Shown: positions 1 to 7,061, counted from the stretch's first letter. The stretch is DNA of 15,558 nucleotides from QQUD01 sp039029915 (GCA_039029915.1 JBCCFD010000149.1:1-15558); one strand, 5' to 3'. The notes: a model not told the origin generated them from the letters alone. Translations and numbers: made by a program.

Positions 1-486
1 CGAAAAAGCGGCTTCCCACGCTTCAATTGAGTTGCCATCAACCCAAACGACATTGATGCTAAAGCGGGGTGCAAAATTGTGGAAAAACCCAAAAGAGTTT
101 CCATAAAGGTCGCGTTGCGTAATAACTGTGTCACCCGCACGAACCCGACCTAGCACAGCGGCTGAGATAGCGGCCATGCCCGAACTGACCGCTTTACCAG
201 CCAAAATCTCTTTCGGATCAACACCCGGACGCTGCCGAATCAGGTCAAGTCCTTCTAAGTAAGCGTATTTATCCCCAAGCTGGTCCACATTTGGATTTTC
301 TGAGCGAGAGTAGACGTATCCCGGTTGCTGGCCTGAAAAGATGGCATCCATCGTTTCAACATCAGGGAAGCCAAATGTGGTGGTTTGAAAAATAGGGGAA
401 ACATGTGCTCCGTGAGCATTGTCCCCTTCCGTGTAATGATTGACAATGGTAGAGAGTCCAAATTCAGGCTTCATCTCAGTTTTCAT
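1..486 (-). CDS. PLP-dependent Cys/Met metabolism (trans-sulfuration) enzyme, N-terminal part
   Basis: The 162 codons visible here are the N-terminal part of a fold-type I PLP enzyme of the Cys/Met metabolism family (cystathionine gamma-synthase, methionine gamma-lyase, O-acetylhomoserine sulfhydrylase). Visible family motifs are PIFQTTTF (residues 31-38), the YSRSENP loop that contacts the cofactor of the neighbouring subunit (59-65), the phosphate-binding SSGMAA (101-106) and DLYG (126-129), whose Tyr usually stacks on PLP. The catalytic Lys lies beyond the left edge, so the exact reaction cannot be decided. The start ATG (486-484) is preceded by GGAGG at 496-500, nine bases away. A nearer upstream ATG at 494 reads into a stop after three codons. 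The stretch around residues 81-98, between the cofactor loop and SSGMAA, looks somewhat longer than usual. The gene is cut by the window edge, not visibly broken. Confidence 0.87.
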   Translation of the reverse strand, partial: MKTEMKPEFGLSTIVNHYTEGDNAHGAHVSPIFQTTTFGFPDVETMDAIFSGQQPGYVYSRSENPNVDQLGDKYAYLEGLDLIRQRPGVDPKEILAGKAVSSGMAAISAAVLGRVRAGDTVITQRDLYGNSFGFFHNFAPRFSINVVWVDGNSIEAWEAAFS

Positions 487-533
487 TCGTGCATTCCTCC
501 AATTATGGTTGCATTTTCTTTATGTGACTGGGG

Positions 534-562
534 AGTATAGCTTTGTTGTGTGGTATGGGTAA
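534..562 (-). promoter_or_regulatory. Candidate promoter of the PLP enzyme gene
   Basis: On the minus strand TATACT (539-534) matches a sigma70-type -10 in five of six bases. A weak -35, TTACCC (562-557), lies 17 bases upstream. The predicted start of transcription would leave a leader of roughly 40 bases. The weak -35 keeps confidence low. Confidence 0.35.
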
Positions 563-586
563 TTTAAGTAATTTTCAACAATTACC
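558..586. promoter_or_regulatory. Inverted repeat GGTAATT-N15-AATTACC
   Basis: Seven-base perfect arms at 558-564 and 580-586 overlap and lie just upstream of the candidate -35 of the PLP enzyme gene. The position would suit a dimeric regulator. The arms are AT-rich, so chance is a real alternative and no regulator is identified. Confidence 0.22.
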
Positions 587-740
587 TTAAACAAAAAGTA
601 GCCAGAAGGAAATCAGTTCTGGGAAAACAAAAGCTCATTTTGAGTCATTTCTTTCAAGATGCTTTTTGTTCTCTACTTAGGGAAGAGCTCAAATAAAAAA
701 CGAGGAAATTTTGCAACTTACTTTATAAAGATAAACAGCA

Positions 741-783
741 ACACAGAGCACCTGACTTTAATGTACTCAGAGGTGCTCTGTGT
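741..783 (-). terminator. Hairpin terminator after the hydrolase pair
   Basis: A perfect 13-bp inverted repeat (arms 741-753 and 771-783, ACACAGAGCACCT and its complement) encloses a 17-base loop. Read on the minus strand it lies about 70 bases past the stop codon of the hydrolase gene and is followed by a T-rich but interrupted stretch (minus strand, 740-721). It is best read as the intrinsic terminator of the two-gene hydrolase unit. It may also insulate the downstream PLP enzyme gene on the same strand. Confidence 0.6.
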
Positions 784-851
784 CACTATTTCCTACCTAC
801 ATGCCACATGGAAAATTGTAGGTATCTCTTATGATGTTTTGGAACGGCCGT

Positions 852-1730
852 TTACATATATTTGTCAAACCAGAATAAGAACTCTTCTGGATGACGAGTG
901 AAGTAATCGTAACCGGCAGCTCGCTTTGTGCTGCCTAAATCTAGCCAGCGCATCTCTTTTTCAACATTGAGCGCATCATAATACTCCTCAATTGATGTCC
1001 GATTTAAATATTCATCTTTTGAATTTTGCACAAGTAAAACTGGGACATCAATGGACGGCACATCAGGCATGAATGTAACAGCATTCATATCGATGCCGGT
1101 TCTTTCATTATTCCGTTTTGTCACTCGACGACCAATGAAGTTGTCTAGGCCAAGCGCTGAGATAAAGTCAGGGTAGCGAAGCGGCTGAATAGCCACCATC
1201 GCTTTGATTTTGTCATTATTGGCTAAGCCATTTTGCTGACCAAACGCATACGTTGAGGAGGCTGCACCCATGCAGAAACTGAGCAAACCGATGTCAGCAT
1301 CTTTGTAGTCGTGGTGGTTGGATACGTAGTCAACGGCCGCTAGTACATCTTTGGCCTCTTCGGGTCCCCAAGTGACCCATTCGGTTGTTCCTGCACCACT
1401 TGAGCCATGATTGCGGAAATCATATAGAAGCACCGAATACCCCTTATCGACGAGATACTTTGCATTCTTTAGGAACGGGATGTTTTCTGTCCACATGCGT
1501 GGAAGCCCCTTGCCTTCAGGGGTGTAGCCAGAACGGCTGGATTGAACCCCAAAGTGAGACTGAATAATAATTTTTTCTGTGCCACCTTTGATAAGCCAAC
1601 CGGATAGCGTTACACCATCCCCTGCCTTAAAAGTGACATCCTCATAATTTAACCCATAGTCGTTGGGCGCGTCATAAACGGGGGCTTGCCCCCCTTTTAC
1701 TATTGAATTGGATAAATAGTTGATAATCAC
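852..1730 (-). CDS. Alpha/beta hydrolase with Cys nucleophile elbow (paralogue 1)
   Basis: This 292-residue cytoplasmic alpha/beta hydrolase has an oxyanion-side motif QSHFG (57-61), the YDFRNHGSSG turn (103-112) and the nucleophile elbow SFCMG (151-155). The nucleophile position is therefore Cys153 rather than Ser, as in dienelactone hydrolases. Asp239 (NSKDEY) is the likely acid and His280 (TRHPEE) the only obvious late His. The substrate is unknown. The start is taken as GTG at 1730-1728. AGGAAG lies seven bases upstream (1738-1743), and the resulting N-terminus aligns with that of the neighbouring paralogue. A longer frame from ATG 1817 would overlap the upstream gene by 25 bases, and its extra 29 residues have no counterpart in the paralogue. 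It follows the paralogue by 62 bases and probably shares its transcript, controlled by the divergent AraC regulator. Its stop codon abuts an ACGGCCGT palindrome. Confidence 0.85.
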   Translation of the reverse strand: MIINYLSNSIVKGGQAPVYDAPNDYGLNYEDVTFKAGDGVTLSGWLIKGGTEKIIIQSHFGVQSSRSGYTPEGKGLPRMWTENIPFLKNAKYLVDKGYSVLLYDFRNHGSSGAGTTEWVTWGPEEAKDVLAAVDYVSNHHDYKDADIGLLSFCMGAASSTYAFGQQNGLANNDKIKAMVAIQPLRYPDFISALGLDNFIGRRVTKRNNERTGIDMNAVTFMPDVPSIDVPVLLVQNSKDEYLNRTSIEEYYDALNVEKEMRWLDLGSTKRAAGYDYFTRHPEEFLFWFDKYM

Positions 1731-1792
1731 GTGTTTACTTCCTTTCTTTATCGAGCGTTTGCGGCTCTCCCCAAAATTACATTGGCTTTTAG

Positions 1793-2701
1793 TTATTTCA
1801 TGTGTGCATCGAACCATTCGATCATTGGTTCGGGATTGTCTGAGAAATAGTTGTAGCCACGGAACCGTAACGGTGTCCCTTCCATATATTCTATTTTCTT
1901 GTCCTCAGTGGGAGTGATATCATACATTTCTTGAACATCTTGCCACCGAGAGTTCATATCATCTCTAACTTGATAATAGTAGGTTGGGATATTTACATTG
2001 GCGGCTTTAGGAATGATATTGTGATCTGCGATATGTAGGCCTGAAAATCCGTTGTAGATTTTTTCAAACGTTTCGATACCTTCCTCAACTGAAATTTGCA
2101 TTTGTTCGCAGTTGCGTTCGATATTGGTTCGCCCTTTGAGCGGGGCAACAATAATCATTGATTTAATATCAGCAAATGATTCAGGAGCTCTGTCAATTGC
2201 ATTAAGGGTGGCGTTTGCACCCATGCACATGCTAAACAAAGAGACCTCACTGTTGGCTGTATCGCGGCGGCTTTTGATATATTCCAGCGACGCTAGGACC
2301 TCTTGCCATTCAAAGTAACCTACGCCTGAAACGCCATTTTCACCTTCGCCGCTTTCGCCATGAGAGCGAAGATCGTAAGCAAGGACGTTGTAGCCAGCAT
2401 CATGCAGCGCTTTATAACGAGGTAGGAAGTTCACTTCAAATCCACCCGCAAAATCTAAGCCTTCTAAATGCCCCGCAAAACCATACCGGTTTGCAGGGGA
2501 GAAGTGGTTGCTGATGATCACCCTGTTAGATTCTGCTGGAATAAACCATCCAATAATTGTGACGCCATCTTGGGTTTCAAAACTGATGTTTTCATATTCA
2601 AGACCGACCTCTTCTGGTGTTCGGAAGATAGGTGTACGGACACCCTTTGCTAAGCCTTGAGCGAGGCCAGTTAACATTTGTGTTTGTTGTTCAGTAATCA
2701 T
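1793..2701 (-). CDS. Alpha/beta hydrolase with Cys nucleophile elbow (paralogue 2)
   Basis: This 302-residue alpha/beta hydrolase is clearly a paralogue of the next gene, sharing the N-terminal ...GLEYENISFETQDGVTI pattern, SNHFSP (64-69), AYDLRSHGESG (108-118) and the elbow SMCMG (157-161), with Cys159 as likely nucleophile. Asp247 or Asp248 (QVRDDMN) is the likely acid. The late His of paralogue 1 is replaced by Asn289 (SDNPEP), so a standard catalytic triad is not evident here. It may use another His or be catalytically altered. CTGAAAGGAG places a ribosome site at 2711-2715, nine bases before the ATG at 2701. It is the first gene of a two-gene unit whose promoter carries AraC-type half-sites. 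The substrate cannot be told from the sequence. Other members I recall carry a similar S-x-C-M-G-A-N elbow, so the Cys seems to be a family trait. Confidence 0.86.
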   Translation of the reverse strand: MITEQQTQMLTGLAQGLAKGVRTPIFRTPEEVGLEYENISFETQDGVTIIGWFIPAESNRVIISNHFSPANRYGFAGHLEGLDFAGGFEVNFLPRYKALHDAGYNVLAYDLRSHGESGEGENGVSGVGYFEWQEVLASLEYIKSRRDTANSEVSLFSMCMGANATLNAIDRAPESFADIKSMIIVAPLKGRTNIERNCEQMQISVEEGIETFEKIYNGFSGLHIADHNIIPKAANVNIPTYYYQVRDDMNSRWQDVQEMYDITPTEDKKIEYMEGTPLRFRGYNYFSDNPEPMIEWFDAHMK

Positions 2702-2783
2702 AATTTAAATCTCCTTTCAGTTTTTCCTAACAGCAATTTTTAAGCTAGTTTGTGTGTAGAGGAGTAAACTTTTGTTGATTCTG

Positions 2784-2812
2784 AGTATAGGGATCTTGGC
2801 GTTGTGCTGAAA
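2784..2812 (-). promoter_or_regulatory. Candidate promoter of the hydrolase pair
   Basis: On the minus strand TATACT (2789-2784) is a good -10. Seventeen bases upstream the -35 position reads TTTCAG (2812-2807), a poor match. A weak -35 directly beside the half-site at 2814-2825 is the usual form of an activator-dependent promoter. The leader to the ATG at 2701 would be about 75 bases. Confidence 0.5.
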
Positions 2813-2813
2813 A

Positions 2814-2846
2814 CATTATTGTTCTAAAAATTTGCATTTTTGTTCT
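2814..2846. promoter_or_regulatory. Candidate AraC-family operator: direct repeats 21 bp apart
   Basis: CATTATTGTTCT (2814-2825) and CATTTTTGTTCT (2835-2846) agree in 11 of 12 bases and are spaced exactly 21 bp, two helical turns, on the same strand. That is the classical arrangement of AraC-family half-sites. The proximal copy abuts the weak -35 of the hydrolase promoter, and the distal copy lies upstream of the AraC gene's own promoter. One site could thus activate the hydrolases and adjust the regulator's own expression. Binding by the adjacent regulator is inferred. Confidence 0.5.
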
Positions 2847-2863
2847 GAATTAGGGTTAATATA

Positions 2864-2892
2864 TTAGAAAAACGATAAAATATTTGTATAAT
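2864..2892 (+). promoter_or_regulatory. Candidate promoter of the AraC-family regulator gene
   Basis: A perfect -10, TATAAT, stands at 2887-2892, with a weak -35, TTAGAA, at 2864-2869 and a 17-base spacer. Transcription would begin near 2899, about 30 bases before the ATG at 2931. Confidence 0.45.
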
Positions 2893-2930
2893 TCATCGAA
2901 ATTCAGAAAGATAGTCATTGGAGAAGACTC

Positions 2931-3818
2931 ATGGCCTTCCAGCAAGAAAAATTAGATGCCCTTATTCAACAAGTTATCGCGTTTACCCCTCTTGAGGGGA
3001 TAAATCGAACCATACTTAGCCCACTGGGAACATTTCGGTTGAATTCGTCGATGGAACGGGCGCCAGAGATTGAAACACCGGCTATTGTGATTTTATTGCA
3101 GGGAACAAAAGCTTGTTACGTGGCTGATCAGAAGCATGTTTATGAGGGGGCTAAGGTTTTGGTTGGTCTTTATCCTGTCCCTGTTGAGACTGAGATTCTA
3201 GACGTTTCAGATGAGAAACCATTTCTAGCTGTTGGCATTGAATTAGAATTAAATCGTATGGCGGAACTGTTATTACGGATTGACCATTTTGATGAACATG
3301 TATCTCAAGCGACATTAATTGATCCGGCAGCAAAGTTTTCACTTGAATTAACGGACCAACTCATTGATCCGTTTTTGCGCTTATTTGACACGCTTGAACA
3401 GCCCCGTGACGCAGCTATTTTAGGGAACGCAATTATTGATGAAATTTATTATCGACTGTTGAGCGGTGAACGGGGTAATGAGCTAAGGGCACTACTGCAA
3501 CAAAAAGGGAAAATTAAGCGTATTGCAAAGGCGATTGATTATATTCATGACAATATGGATGAGTCGGTTTCAGTTGAAAAGCTAGCTTCTGTTGTCCATA
3601 TGAGTCGCACAGCGTTTTACACAAATTTTAAAGAGGTGATGCAATTGTCCCCGCTGCAATATGCCAAGTCAGTTAAGCTGCTGGAGGCGCAAAAATTGAT
3701 TCAATCAGGAAAGCGAGTGACTGAAACGAGTCACATGGTTGGTTACAATAATTTAGCTCAATTTAGCCGTGAATATAAAAGGCATTTTGGACACGCACCC
3801 TCGGCGGGGCAAGCTTGA
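2931..3818 (+). CDS. AraC-family transcriptional regulator
   Basis: This 295-residue protein has the AraC_N-type sensor domain (about residues 25-175, cupin-like, with TPAIVILLQGTKACYV) and a C-terminal double helix-turn-helix of the AraC type (about 190-292). Helix motifs are VEKLASVVHMSRTAFYTNFK for the first HTH, and ETSHMVGYNNLAQFSREYKR before the closing FGHAPSAG for the second. Usual length for the family. ATG 2931 has GGAGA at 2920-2924. It is divergent from the two alpha/beta hydrolases across a 229-base gap with an apparent 21-bp-spaced direct-repeat operator, so it is the likely activator of that pair. The effector is unknown. Relatives in this family often sit beside oxidoreductases or hydrolases that act on small carbonyl or toxic compounds, but that does not fix the signal here. 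Confidence 0.92.
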   Translation: MAFQQEKLDALIQQVIAFTPLEGINRTILSPLGTFRLNSSMERAPEIETPAIVILLQGTKACYVADQKHVYEGAKVLVGLYPVPVETEILDVSDEKPFLAVGIELELNRMAELLLRIDHFDEHVSQATLIDPAAKFSLELTDQLIDPFLRLFDTLEQPRDAAILGNAIIDEIYYRLLSGERGNELRALLQQKGKIKRIAKAIDYIHDNMDESVSVEKLASVVHMSRTAFYTNFKEVMQLSPLQYAKSVKLLEAQKLIQSGKRVTETSHMVGYNNLAQFSREYKRHFGHAPSAGQA

Positions 3819-3967
3819 GCATTTTGTTAAGCTGTCGCACCATTGTTTCGAGTGGGCTGGGTCATAATTGTCAAGCACTTAAAAAATTTGTGCATAAAAT
3901 CAAAGCGTTGAAAGGGAAGCGTTTAGCCTGTATCTTGCCTTGAACAAAAAGGGCTAGGTAATAACGA

Positions 3968-4390
3968 ATGAGCAGGACAACAACCAATAAACCATTAGCT
4001 ACTCGAAATTTAAAACTATACATTCCGCTTATCTTGCTTATCTTCGCAATGGGTTTGTCTACGCGGACAATAACCCGCTTACCCCGATGGACTATCCTAT
4101 ATGCAGGTGATTTTCTTTGGGCAATGCTCGTGTTCTTTTTATTTTGCCTCATCTTTCGTTTGCAGACTGGGAAAGCGTTTGTTGTAGCCTTAATAACGAC
4201 TTATTTAATCGAAATTACCCAGCTGTTTCATCCGCCGTGGCTGGAAGCCCTGCGTGAAATTAGGCTATTTGCACTGGTGTTTGGATTTTCTTTTTTATGG
4301 GCTGATATTTTAGTGTACACCTTGGGTATTTGTTTGGGTGCTTTAATTGATTGGGTTTTGCTGTCGCGTGTACAATGGGGGCATGAATAA
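3968..4390 (+). CDS. DUF2809 family integral membrane protein
   Basis: This 140-residue, strongly hydrophobic protein has about four predicted membrane helices (roughly 16-32, 48-66, 71-84 and 101-132, the last possibly two). The pattern LYAGDFLWAMLVFF, then IEITQLFHPPWLEALRE and FLWADILVYTLG, matches what I know of the DUF2809 family, whose function is unknown. The ATG at 3968 has only a modest ribosome site (TAGG, about 9-11 bases upstream). The reading frame ends 8 bases inside the following DinB-like gene, so the two are probably translationally coupled. A TTGTCA at 3868-3873 could be part of a promoter, but the matching -10 is unconvincing. Confidence 0.75.
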   Translation: MSRTTTNKPLATRNLKLYIPLILLIFAMGLSTRTITRLPRWTILYAGDFLWAMLVFFLFCLIFRLQTGKAFVVALITTYLIEITQLFHPPWLEALREIRLFALVFGFSFLWADILVYTLGICLGALIDWVLLSRVQWGHE

Positions 4391-4874
4391 GCAAGAAATT
4401 TCTACATTTATCCACTATAACTTTTGGGCAAACGGCCGTATTCTCTCCACCTGTGAAAACTTAACTGCCAATCAGTTCATCCAAGCCGTCACTCCCGACC
4501 CCGGCTGGGGTAGCCTACGCGGTATTTTGGTTCATACCCTCGACACCGAATATGGGTGGCGCACTGTTCTCCAAGATTTAGAAGACACTATCATCAACGA
4601 AACAGACTTTGCAGATGTCGCAACCTTAAAAGCGCGCTGGGAAATTGAAAAGTCGGCTTGGTTTGAATACGAAACCGTGCTAACAGATGAGATGCTAATT
4701 CAGGGATATGGAGACGATCCTAAAAGTGGCCCTAAAGCGTGGCAAACAATCATGCATGTCATGATGCACAGCATGCAGCACCGAGCAGAGGTGGCAACCT
4801 TTTTAACAGGGCTGGGATATTCCCCCGGTGAGCTAGATTTTGCGGTTTTCATGAAGGAAAATTCTATACCTTAA
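4383..4874 (+). CDS. DinB family metal-dependent protein
   Basis: This 163-residue protein fits the DinB/YfiT-like four-helix bundle. Its metal-binding His triad is visible as His51 (ILVHTLDTEYGW), His129 and His133 (MHSMQH, the HxxxH motif). The N-terminal pattern HYNFWANGRIL is also typical. Members are often thiol-dependent transferases for bacillithiol, mycothiol or glutathione, or are stress-induced proteins of unknown activity. No substrate can be named here. The start at ATG 4383 has a G-rich ribosome site (GGGGG, 4377-4381) and makes an 8-base overlap with the upstream DUF2809 gene. A longer frame from 4347 would add 12 residues unlike the family. An ACGGCCGT palindrome at 4432-4439 encodes part of Asn-Gly-Arg. 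Confidence 0.88.
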   Translation: MNKQEISTFIHYNFWANGRILSTCENLTANQFIQAVTPDPGWGSLRGILVHTLDTEYGWRTVLQDLEDTIINETDFADVATLKARWEIEKSAWFEYETVLTDEMLIQGYGDDPKSGPKAWQTIMHVMMHSMQHRAEVATFLTGLGYSPGELDFAVFMKENSIP

Positions 4875-4906
4875 AGTATTGCTCATCCAACTGACATAAA
4901 CAGAAA

Positions 4907-5782
4907 ATGAACCCATTTCTAAAGACCTATAATTCAAACAATTCAGATCACCAATTAATCGAACAAATTCTAGCAGGTGACAAACAGGCCTTAACGCTTC
5001 TTATTGAACGGCATCAACCTTATATTTACAATCTTGCTTGGAAGATGGTTGGCGATCCCATGCAAGCTGAAGATTTGAGCCAAGAAGCCCTCCTAAAAAT
5101 CATCACAAAATTATACTCTTTTAAGTATGAAAGTTCCTTCCGCACGTGGGCGTATCGAATTGTGCGCAATCACTTTTTAAATGATTTAAAGAAGCCGGAT
5201 GTCAAGTTTGCCTCAACGTTTGAAGAATTAGGAAACAACCTCGATTCAGCGGAGAGTGTTGAGCTGACCGCAGAGGAGCAAACCATCAAAGCGGCTGAAA
5301 TCCGAGAAGTACGGCTGCAATGTCTATCAGGCATGTTGTTATGTTTGACACCAGAGCAAAGGATGATTTATATCGTCGGCGAAATTCTTGGTGCTGACCA
5401 CAATATTGGCTCTGAAATTATGGAGATATCAAAGCCTAATTATCGAATGAAGCTGAGCAAAGCAAGAAAAGATCTTCATAACTTTATGCTAAACAAATGT
5501 GGCCTTGTAGATAAATCGAATCCATGTCGATGTTATAAAAAAGTAACCGTTGCGCTTGAAAAGGGAATGGTTGATGCTAAAAATTTGCTTTTTAATCAAC
5601 AAGAATTTTCTTCATTTAAATTAGAATTAGAAGATGATGCCAACTTTTTGACTGATGAGTCAGAGTTAATTTATACAAAACTACATCGAGAAAACAGTTT
5701 TAAATCCCAATTTGATAAGAAAAACTTCATCATTGATCTTTTGGAAGGAGATGATTGGGGAAAACGGCTTAATTTGAACTAA
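4907..5782 (+). CDS. ECF-type RNA polymerase sigma factor with Cys-containing C-terminal extension
   Basis: This 291-residue protein begins as an extracytoplasmic-function sigma factor. Region 2 spans about 20-95, with AEDLSQEALLKI (54-65) and the promoter-melting SSFRTWAYRIVRN (76-88). Region 4 spans about 135-192, with LTPEQRMIYIVGEILG and RMKLSKARKDLHNFM. Normal ECF factors end there. This one goes on for about 100 residues, opening with Cys198, Cys207 and Cys209 in CGLVDKSNPCRC. I recall this CG-x-NPCRC block in a subgroup of sigma factors with such extensions. It could bind a metal or sense redox state, which is inference. No anti-sigma gene lies beside it, so the extension may provide the control. 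The ATG has little Shine-Dalgarno sequence. It lies 32 bases after the DinB-like gene, possibly in one transcript. Confidence 0.85.
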   Translation: MNPFLKTYNSNNSDHQLIEQILAGDKQALTLLIERHQPYIYNLAWKMVGDPMQAEDLSQEALLKIITKLYSFKYESSFRTWAYRIVRNHFLNDLKKPDVKFASTFEELGNNLDSAESVELTAEEQTIKAAEIREVRLQCLSGMLLCLTPEQRMIYIVGEILGADHNIGSEIMEISKPNYRMKLSKARKDLHNFMLNKCGLVDKSNPCRCYKKVTVALEKGMVDAKNLLFNQQEFSSFKLELEDDANFLTDESELIYTKLHRENSFKSQFDKKNFIIDLLEGDDWGKRLNLN

Positions 5783-5857
5783 TTTTCATTAAACTCTTTG
5801 CACTTGAGGATTTTGATTGTCTAAGCAATAAACAAAATAAATCCTCGGAGGACAAAG

Positions 5858-6322
5858 ATGACAAAAACATTATCTACAATTGCAATCATTAGTATAGGTG
5901 CTTTTGCTGGAAACATGATAAATATTGGACTTAGTTATGGATTGCACTGGCGCAGCCTTACTCCTGTTGAGTTCATGGACACGTTTGCGGTTGATTTTCC
6001 CCTCTTGTTGGGTCCAACTGTAGTCACCCTTTTACCCGCTTTTATTGTAACAGCTGTGTTGTACTTTTTAAGCAATAAAGGTTCCGACGCCAAGCGATAT
6101 TGGCTTTTTGCACTGGTTGGCTTGTTGATTGTCAATGTTCAAACGGCCGTTTATCATCTACCCTTAAATCTACAGTTCATATCGCAAAGCATTGATCCAG
6201 CAATTGTTGGGGCAAGATTACAATCGTGGCTACTTTTTCATTGGATCCGAGTTGCAATAGCTATAGTGGTAGGAGTTTTTGCTATTAAGGCATTCGAGAG
6301 TTCATTAAACAACGAAAAATAA
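5858..6322 (+). CDS. Four-helix integral membrane protein, DUF1772-like
   Basis: This 154-residue protein has four hydrophobic segments (about 7-25, 45-70, 81-102 and 126-146). The ending of the third, VYHLPLNLQFIS, resembles the conserved VxxxPxN block of DUF1772 / anthrone-oxygenase-like membrane proteins. That family call is moderate because I cannot align it. The ATG has a strong GGAGG at 5847-5851, six bases upstream. It follows the sigma factor by 75 bases, so it could be a target or co-transcribed neighbour, but no shared promoter motif is evident. The palindrome at 6143-6150 encodes Thr-Ala-Val in frame. Confidence 0.7.
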   Translation: MTKTLSTIAIISIGAFAGNMINIGLSYGLHWRSLTPVEFMDTFAVDFPLLLGPTVVTLLPAFIVTAVLYFLSNKGSDAKRYWLFALVGLLIVNVQTAVYHLPLNLQFISQSIDPAIVGARLQSWLLFHWIRVAIAIVVGVFAIKAFESSLNNEK

Positions 6323-6363
6323 AAATTTGCGGAAGTTCCGTTTCCTCAAATGGGAGTGCAGGT

Positions 6364-7011
6364 GTGGATATGAGCATTGATTACAAAAGAGAAGCCAGTT
6401 CACTACTTGAACGGGCAGGTTCTAGTCGGTTTATTCTTGGCATTGTTGGTCCCCCAGGTGCGGGTAAAAGTACCATTGCTGAAGCGCTCTATGAACAGTT
6501 AGAAGAAATTGCTCCTCAGCGTTCCATTATTGTGCCGATGGATGGCTTTCATCTAGACGATGCAACTTTAAAAGAAATGGGGCTTCATCATTTAAAAGGG
6601 ATTCCGGATACCTTTGACGCGGAAGGATTTATTTCCTTACTGACAAGCATCCGGCAAGCCTCCCTAGACAATGCCACGCCTAACATTCCCGTTCCGCTTT
6701 TTGACAGAGCGATTGAAAGTACGATTCAAAACGGCCGTTTTGTTCGCCCCTCTCATCAGATTATTTTGGTAGAGGGCAACTATTTACTCCTAAATAGACC
6801 TCCTTGGCACAAAATTCGACAGCTGTGTGATGAAACCTGGTACTTAGATGTTCCTGAAAATGTATTGACACCCCGCTTAATTGATCGTCATATGGATGGC
6901 GGCAAAAGTCATGCGGACGCTGTCGAAAAAGCGAACATGACTGACTTACCCAACGCCCGACTGGTAAACCAGTCAAAGCATCACGCAACGCGGATATGGT
7001 CTGATTTTTAA
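6364..7011 (+). CDS. P-loop nucleoside/sugar kinase family protein
   Basis: This 215-residue soluble kinase of the uridine kinase / phosphoribulokinase / pantothenate kinase superfamily has a Walker A GPPGAGKS at 29-36. Other landmarks are the acceptor-side MDGFHLDD (59-66), GIPDTFDAEGF (79-89), VEGNYLLL (136-143) and a lid-like RHMDGGKS (175-182). It matches the 'nucleoside/nucleotide kinase family' group, in which the phosphate acceptor (sugar, nucleoside or vitamin) varies. I cannot name the substrate. The GTG at 6364 has GGGAG seven bases upstream and is chosen. ATG 6370, with AGG seven bases upstream, is equally possible and differs by two residues. The palindrome at 6731-6738 encodes part of Asn-Gly-Arg. 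It is followed after 50 bases by another, unrelated P-loop protein. Confidence 0.85.
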   Translation: MDMSIDYKREASSLLERAGSSRFILGIVGPPGAGKSTIAEALYEQLEEIAPQRSIIVPMDGFHLDDATLKEMGLHHLKGIPDTFDAEGFISLLTSIRQASLDNATPNIPVPLFDRAIESTIQNGRFVRPSHQIILVEGNYLLLNRPPWHKIRQLCDETWYLDVPENVLTPRLIDRHMDGGKSHADAVEKANMTDLPNARLVNQSKHHATRIWSDF

Positions 7012-7061
7012 GCGCTCTGTTCCGTTGCAACGAAAATATCGATAGCGATAGGAGCAGCGGT

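Larger units (their letters stand above)
487..851. other. Intergenic region between two minus-strand units
   Basis: This 365-base stretch holds no gene I can support. It contains the upstream region of the PLP enzyme (ribosome site 496-500, candidate promoter 534-562, an inverted repeat 558-586). It also holds the terminator hairpin of the hydrolase pair (741-783) and one ACGGCCGT palindrome at 844-851, directly against the hydrolase stop codon. An open frame at 659-901 on the plus strand covers the hairpin and has no recognisable protein character. Confidence 0.7.

Noticed and set aside
659..901. 80-codon open frame on the plus strand
   Set aside because: It spans the hairpin terminator and the end of the hydrolase gene, has no ribosome site and no protein-like composition.
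1333..1340. ACGGCCGC and other near-matches to the palindrome
   Set aside because: One or more mismatches break the palindrome. Only exact copies were counted.
1731..1817. Longer N-terminus of hydrolase paralogue 1 from ATG 1817
   Set aside because: It would overlap the upstream gene by 25 bases, lacks a ribosome site and has no counterpart in the paralogue. GTG 1730 has AGGAAG seven bases upstream.
3868..3900. Promoter before the DUF2809 gene (TTGTCA)
   Set aside because: The -35-like hexamer is good but no -10 lies at 16-18 bases. The nearest AT-rich hexamer needs a 19-base spacer.
5842..5852. TCCTCGGAGGA inverted repeat
   Set aside because: The arms are only five bases with a one-base centre. 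It is simply the Shine-Dalgarno GGAGG with a chance complement.
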